Positions 5,485 through 8,192 of a DNA stretch of 8,192 nucleotides are shown piece after piece. The stretch is taken from the NCBI GenBank assembly GCA_031279155.1, contig JAITJB010000018.1:1-8192 (forward strand), read 5' to 3'. How positions within the stretch are numbered: position 1 is the first letter of the stretch; the number at the start of each line of letters is the position of its first letter. The DNA is from Deltaproteobacteria bacterium (GTDB lineage Bacteria > Desulfobacterota > Desulfarculia > Adiutricales > Adiutricaceae). Made by a program: the position numbers and the translations under genes. Under the pieces are notes generated by a model. The model did no database searches, was not told the origin of the DNA, and saw only the letters and a list, made by a program, of their open reading frames with translations.

Positions 5485-6408
5485 ATGATCAATGAATCAC
5501 GAGCTGACCTCTTAGTTGAGGCCTTACCATACATCAAAAACTACCAGGGTTCGACCCTGGTCATCAAGTACGGAGGCCACGCCATGGTCGACGAGTCGCT
5601 GCGCGACCGTTTCGCCCAAGACGTGGCTTTACTGCGCTTTGTGGGCTTTAACCCGGTTGTCGTTCACGGCGGCGGCCCCCAAATCGATGAGTTACTAAAA
5701 AAACTAAAGATCGATTTTCACTTTGTCGAGGGCCAGCGCTTCACCGATGAGGCCACCATGGACGTGGTGGAAATGGTTCTTTGCGGGAAAATCGGTAAAG
5801 ATATCGTCAGCCGCATAACCCGAGCCGGCGGCGGGGCCATCGGCCTATCTGGCAAAGACGCCGGCTTAATTAAAGCCGTCCGCAAAAGGCTAACCAAAAA
5901 GGGCCCCAAAACCGATCTGCCGCCTGAGATCATAGATATTGGTTTGGTGGGGGAACCGGCCAAGATAAACGTCGATCTTATCAAGCACTTAACTAGCGGC
6001 GGTTTTATCCCGGTCATTGCCCCCATTGGTATCGATGACCAGGGAGTAACTTACAACATCAACGCCGATAGCGTGGCCTCAGCTGTGGCCGTGGCCTTAT
6101 CGGCGGCCAGATTAATACTTCTAACCGACGTCCCGGGCGTCTTAGATCCAAGCGGCGTACTTTTTGAAAGACTTAGCGAATCGCAAATAAGCGATCTTAA
6201 GCGCTCAGGCGGCATTACCGGCGGCATGCTGCCCAAACTTGACTGCTGCCTTGCGGCCCTCAAAGGCGGGTGCAAGAACGCCTCCATTATTGACGGGCGA
6301 GTTCCCCACTCCCTATTACTTGAGATATTTACCGATCAAGGCTGCGGCACAGAAATTTCCTTGGCCTCTGGAGCTAGCGAAAAAAACCTAGTTGAACTAA
6401 AATATTAA
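5485..6408 (+). CDS. argB: Acetylglutamate kinase
   Basis: ArgB phosphorylates N-acetyl-L-glutamate with ATP, the second step of arginine synthesis. The 307-residue amino-acid-kinase-family product has the KYGG phosphate loop (K28), VVVHGGGPQID for acetylglutamate binding, GGGAIGLSGKDAGLI, NINADSVASAVAVAL, LLTDVPGVL, the catalytic-lysine region GGITGGMLPKLDCCLAAL, and SIIDGRVPHSLLLEIF followed by GCGTEI. The N-terminal helix (ADLLVEALPYIKNYQG) and the C-terminal region resemble the arginine-inhibited hexameric enzymes, so feedback control by arginine is likely (inference). It starts 41 bases after hslU; the start has only a weak TTGGA upstream, and no terminator is visible in the gap, so read-through from hslU is plausible. 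It has a short extra C-terminal tail after GCGTEI, of unknown significance. Confidence 0.95.
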   Translation: MINESRADLLVEALPYIKNYQGSTLVIKYGGHAMVDESLRDRFAQDVALLRFVGFNPVVVHGGGPQIDELLKKLKIDFHFVEGQRFTDEATMDVVEMVLCGKIGKDIVSRITRAGGGAIGLSGKDAGLIKAVRKRLTKKGPKTDLPPEIIDIGLVGEPAKINVDLIKHLTSGGFIPVIAPIGIDDQGVTYNINADSVASAVAVALSAARLILLTDVPGVLDPSGVLFERLSESQISDLKRSGGITGGMLPKLDCCLAALKGGCKNASIIDGRVPHSLLLEIFTDQGCGTEISLASGASEKNLVELKY

Positions 6409-6428
6409 AATCACAATCTATCATCTTT

Positions 6429-6465
6429 GGCCAAGACCTGCGGTTGTATTAATATGCCCTTGGCC
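6429..6465. repeat. Inverted repeat in the argB-argD gap
   Basis: GGCCAAG at 6429-6435 is mirrored exactly by CTTGGCC at 6459-6465, with a 23-base centre. The left arm overlaps the palindrome TTGGCCAA. A poor promoter match (TTGGCC at 6427-6432, 17 bases, TAATAT at 6450-6455) sits across it, so an operator or a leader hairpin controlling argD is possible. It does not match an Arg-box consensus that I could call, and no T-run follows the right arm. Confidence 0.4.
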
Positions 6466-6509
6466 GCGAGATAATTTACCCAGCGTTTTTTGGGAGAATC
6501 CCCTTTATC

Positions 6510-7724
6510 ATGACCTTATCAACTAAAGAAATAATAGCCTTAGGCGAAAAACACCTCTTAGGTAATGTAACCAGGATCCCCTTGGCCCTGGTTCGCGGCC
6601 AAGGCACCAAGGTCTGGGACGCTGAAGGCAAAGAGTATTTAGACTTTATTGCCGGCATCGCCACCTGCGCCTTTGGGCACTCTCCGCCCTTTGCCGCCAA
6701 GGTCATCGCCGAACAGGCGACCATTTTATGGCATGTCTCAAACCTCTTTTGGAATGAGCCCATGGTCCGCTTAGCCGAGAAGCTGACTAAGGTTTCCGGC
6801 TTAGATCGGGCCTTTTTTTGTAATTCCGGGGCCGAAGCCAACGAGGGGGCCATAAAGATGGCCCGTAAGTACTCTCTTGAGCGCTTTGGCTCAGGCCGTC
6901 ACACCATAATCGCGGCCAATAACTCCTTCCACGGTCGGACCATGGGAGCCCTCTCAGCTACCGGTCAAGAAACGTTAAGGGCGCCATTTGAGCCCTTGGT
7001 CCCAGGCTTTACCTTTGTCCCCTACGGCGACTTTGAGGCCTTAGAAAAAAGCTTAGACAAAAGCGTCTGCGCCGTCATCTTAGAGCCCGTCCAAGGCGAG
7101 GGCGGGGTCGTGGTCCCGCCGATGGGCTACTTAAAAGCCGTATCTGACGTCTGCCGGAAAAATTCTATCTTGCTTATTTTAGATGAAATCCAAACCGGCT
7201 TAGGTCGTACGGGTCTAGAATTTGCTTTCAAGCACTTTGACCTTAAGCCCGATATCATCACCTTAGGTAAAGCCCTAGGCTGCGGCTACCCGGCCGGGGC
7301 CCTTGTGGCCGACGCCCTCCCGGCTTCGGCCTTAACGCCGGGCTCCCACTCTACGACCTTGGGCGGCGCGCCCCTGGCCATGGCCTTGGGCTTGGAGTTA
7401 GTCAATAACATCGTAGAGCCTACGTTTCTAGCTGAAGTCCGCCAAAAGGGAAAGTACTTTTTAGACGGCCTAAAAAAATTGGCTGAAAAAATCCCGGTCT
7501 TAAAAGACGCTCGCGGCTTAGGCCTGATGCTCGGCGCCAGCTTAACCAAGCCGGCTGGACCAGTAGCCAACAATCTCCGCGACCACGGTTTTTTGGTCAA
7601 CGCCACGGCCACCACGGTCTTAAGGTTTGTGCCGCCTCTTACGGTCAGCTTAAAGGAAATCGACCTACTCCTTGAGGCTTTAGAGGCCGCCCTTAAAGAA
7701 GTCTATCCGGAGGAAACATGCTAA
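6510..7724 (+). CDS. argD: Acetylornithine aminotransferase
   Basis: ArgD is a PLP-dependent class III aminotransferase that makes N-acetylornithine from N-acetylglutamate semialdehyde, with glutamate as donor; some members also act in lysine synthesis. The 404-residue length is normal. Visible motifs are FCNSGAEANEGAIKMARKY for the phosphate pocket, NSFHGRTMGALSATGQ, EPVQGEGGV, LLILDEIQTGLGRTG with D225 for the PLP ring nitrogen, ITLGKALGCGYPAGA with the PLP-forming K254, and STTLGGAPLAMA. The ATG at 6510 has GGGAG at 6492-6496, 13 bases upstream. It lies 101 bases after argB and overlaps argF by seven bases, so argD and argF are translationally coupled. The symbol is chosen over other class III aminotransferases because of motifs and the argB/argF context. 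Confidence 0.95.
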   Translation: MTLSTKEIIALGEKHLLGNVTRIPLALVRGQGTKVWDAEGKEYLDFIAGIATCAFGHSPPFAAKVIAEQATILWHVSNLFWNEPMVRLAEKLTKVSGLDRAFFCNSGAEANEGAIKMARKYSLERFGSGRHTIIAANNSFHGRTMGALSATGQETLRAPFEPLVPGFTFVPYGDFEALEKSLDKSVCAVILEPVQGEGGVVVPPMGYLKAVSDVCRKNSILLILDEIQTGLGRTGLEFAFKHFDLKPDIITLGKALGCGYPAGALVADALPASALTPGSHSTTLGGAPLAMALGLELVNNIVEPTFLAEVRQKGKYFLDGLKKLAEKIPVLKDARGLGLMLGASLTKPAGPVANNLRDHGFLVNATATTVLRFVPPLTVSLKEIDLLLEALEAALKEVYPEETC

Positions 7725-8192
7725 AGCACTTCATAACCTTTAGGGATCTATCGGCTGACGAATGCGCCTTCATCTTCAGCCGCACGGCCAAACTCAAAGC
7801 CGAACGCGCTCGCAATCAATACCTGCGCCCCCACCTAGGCGGTCGCTCGGTGGGCCTGTTTTTTTCTAAGCCTTCTACCCGGACCCGGGTCAGCTTTGAA
7901 TGCGCCATTAACGAGTTGGGCGGGCATGCGGTAGTCTTAAATTTAAACGACACCCAATTTGCCCGAGGCGAGCCCTTGAGCCACTCTTCGAGGGTCTTAT
8001 CTAGGTATCTCTCAGCCTTAGTTATCCGCACCTACGACCAAGAGGAACTCTTTACCTTGGCCAAATGGTCCTCCATTCCGGTGGTCAACGCCCTAACCGA
8101 CCAGCAGCATCCCTGCCAGGTGCTGACCGATATCTTTACCTTTACCGAGCATCTAAATTCCAAGCCCTTAGAGGGGCAGTTGGTGGCTTGGG
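7718..8192 (+). CDS. argF: Ornithine carbamoyltransferase (3' end outside window)
   Basis: ArgF condenses ornithine with carbamoyl phosphate to give citrulline. The frame opens with ATG inside the end of argD (overlap 7718-7724), preceded by GGAGGA at 7709-7714, and stays open to the window end: 158 residues of a protein that is normally a little over 300. The carbamoyl-phosphate motif STRTR is at residues 53-57 within FFSKPSTRTRVSFE, and the second signature HPCQ at 131-134 within NALTDQQHPCQVLTDIFT. RGEPL...SRVLSRYLSALVIRT matches the intervening helix region, although the usual DTA before RVLSRY is HSS here. The ornithine-binding part lies downstream and cannot be seen. By analogy with related operons argG or argH may follow, but that is a guess. 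Confidence 0.95.
   Translation, partial: MLKHFITFRDLSADECAFIFSRTAKLKAERARNQYLRPHLGGRSVGLFFSKPSTRTRVSFECAINELGGHAVVLNLNDTQFARGEPLSHSSRVLSRYLSALVIRTYDQEELFTLAKWSSIPVVNALTDQQHPCQVLTDIFTFTEHLNSKPLEGQLVAW

Overview
The window looks like a chromosomal segment of a Desulfobacterota (deltaproteobacterial) type bacterium. Nothing in the sequence names a genus. The inference rests on gene order (csrA-fliW, xerC, hslV, hslU, argB, argD, argF, all on the + strand), which I recall as typical of that group (hslVU next to argBDF as in Geobacter relatives), and on clear protein motifs. FliW beside CsrA implies a flagellated ancestor or relative, although no flagellar gene lies here.

Layout. 1-967 is the 3' end of a type ISP restriction-modification enzyme (the C-terminal target-recognition part), whose first ~300 bases are much more AT-rich than the rest of the gene. 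968-1395 has no convincing gene; it holds short repeats, a good sigma70-like promoter and a hairpin in the probable csrA leader. 1396-2117 is csrA-fliW, overlapping by ATGA. 2142-3212 is a XerC-type tyrosine recombinase carrying an in-frame insertion built partly of six 15-bp repeats. 3234-3782 is hslV. 3783-4036 is a noncoding gap dominated by a degenerate tandem array with a strict 10-bp period. 4037-5443 is hslU. 5485-6408 argB, 6510-7724 argD and 7718-8192 argF (running off the end) form an arginine biosynthesis block.

How the genes work together. CsrA is a post-transcriptional regulator and FliW its protein antagonist. XerC acts in chromosome dimer resolution. HslV (peptidase) and HslU (ATPase/unfoldase) form one ATP-dependent protease. 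ArgB, ArgD and ArgF carry out the N-acetylglutamate phosphorylation, transamination and ornithine carbamoylation steps of arginine synthesis. The core genes look intact and ordinary. The unusual signals are the 10-bp-phased array between hslV and hslU, the 15-bp minisatellite inside xerC, and the composition switch inside the restriction gene.
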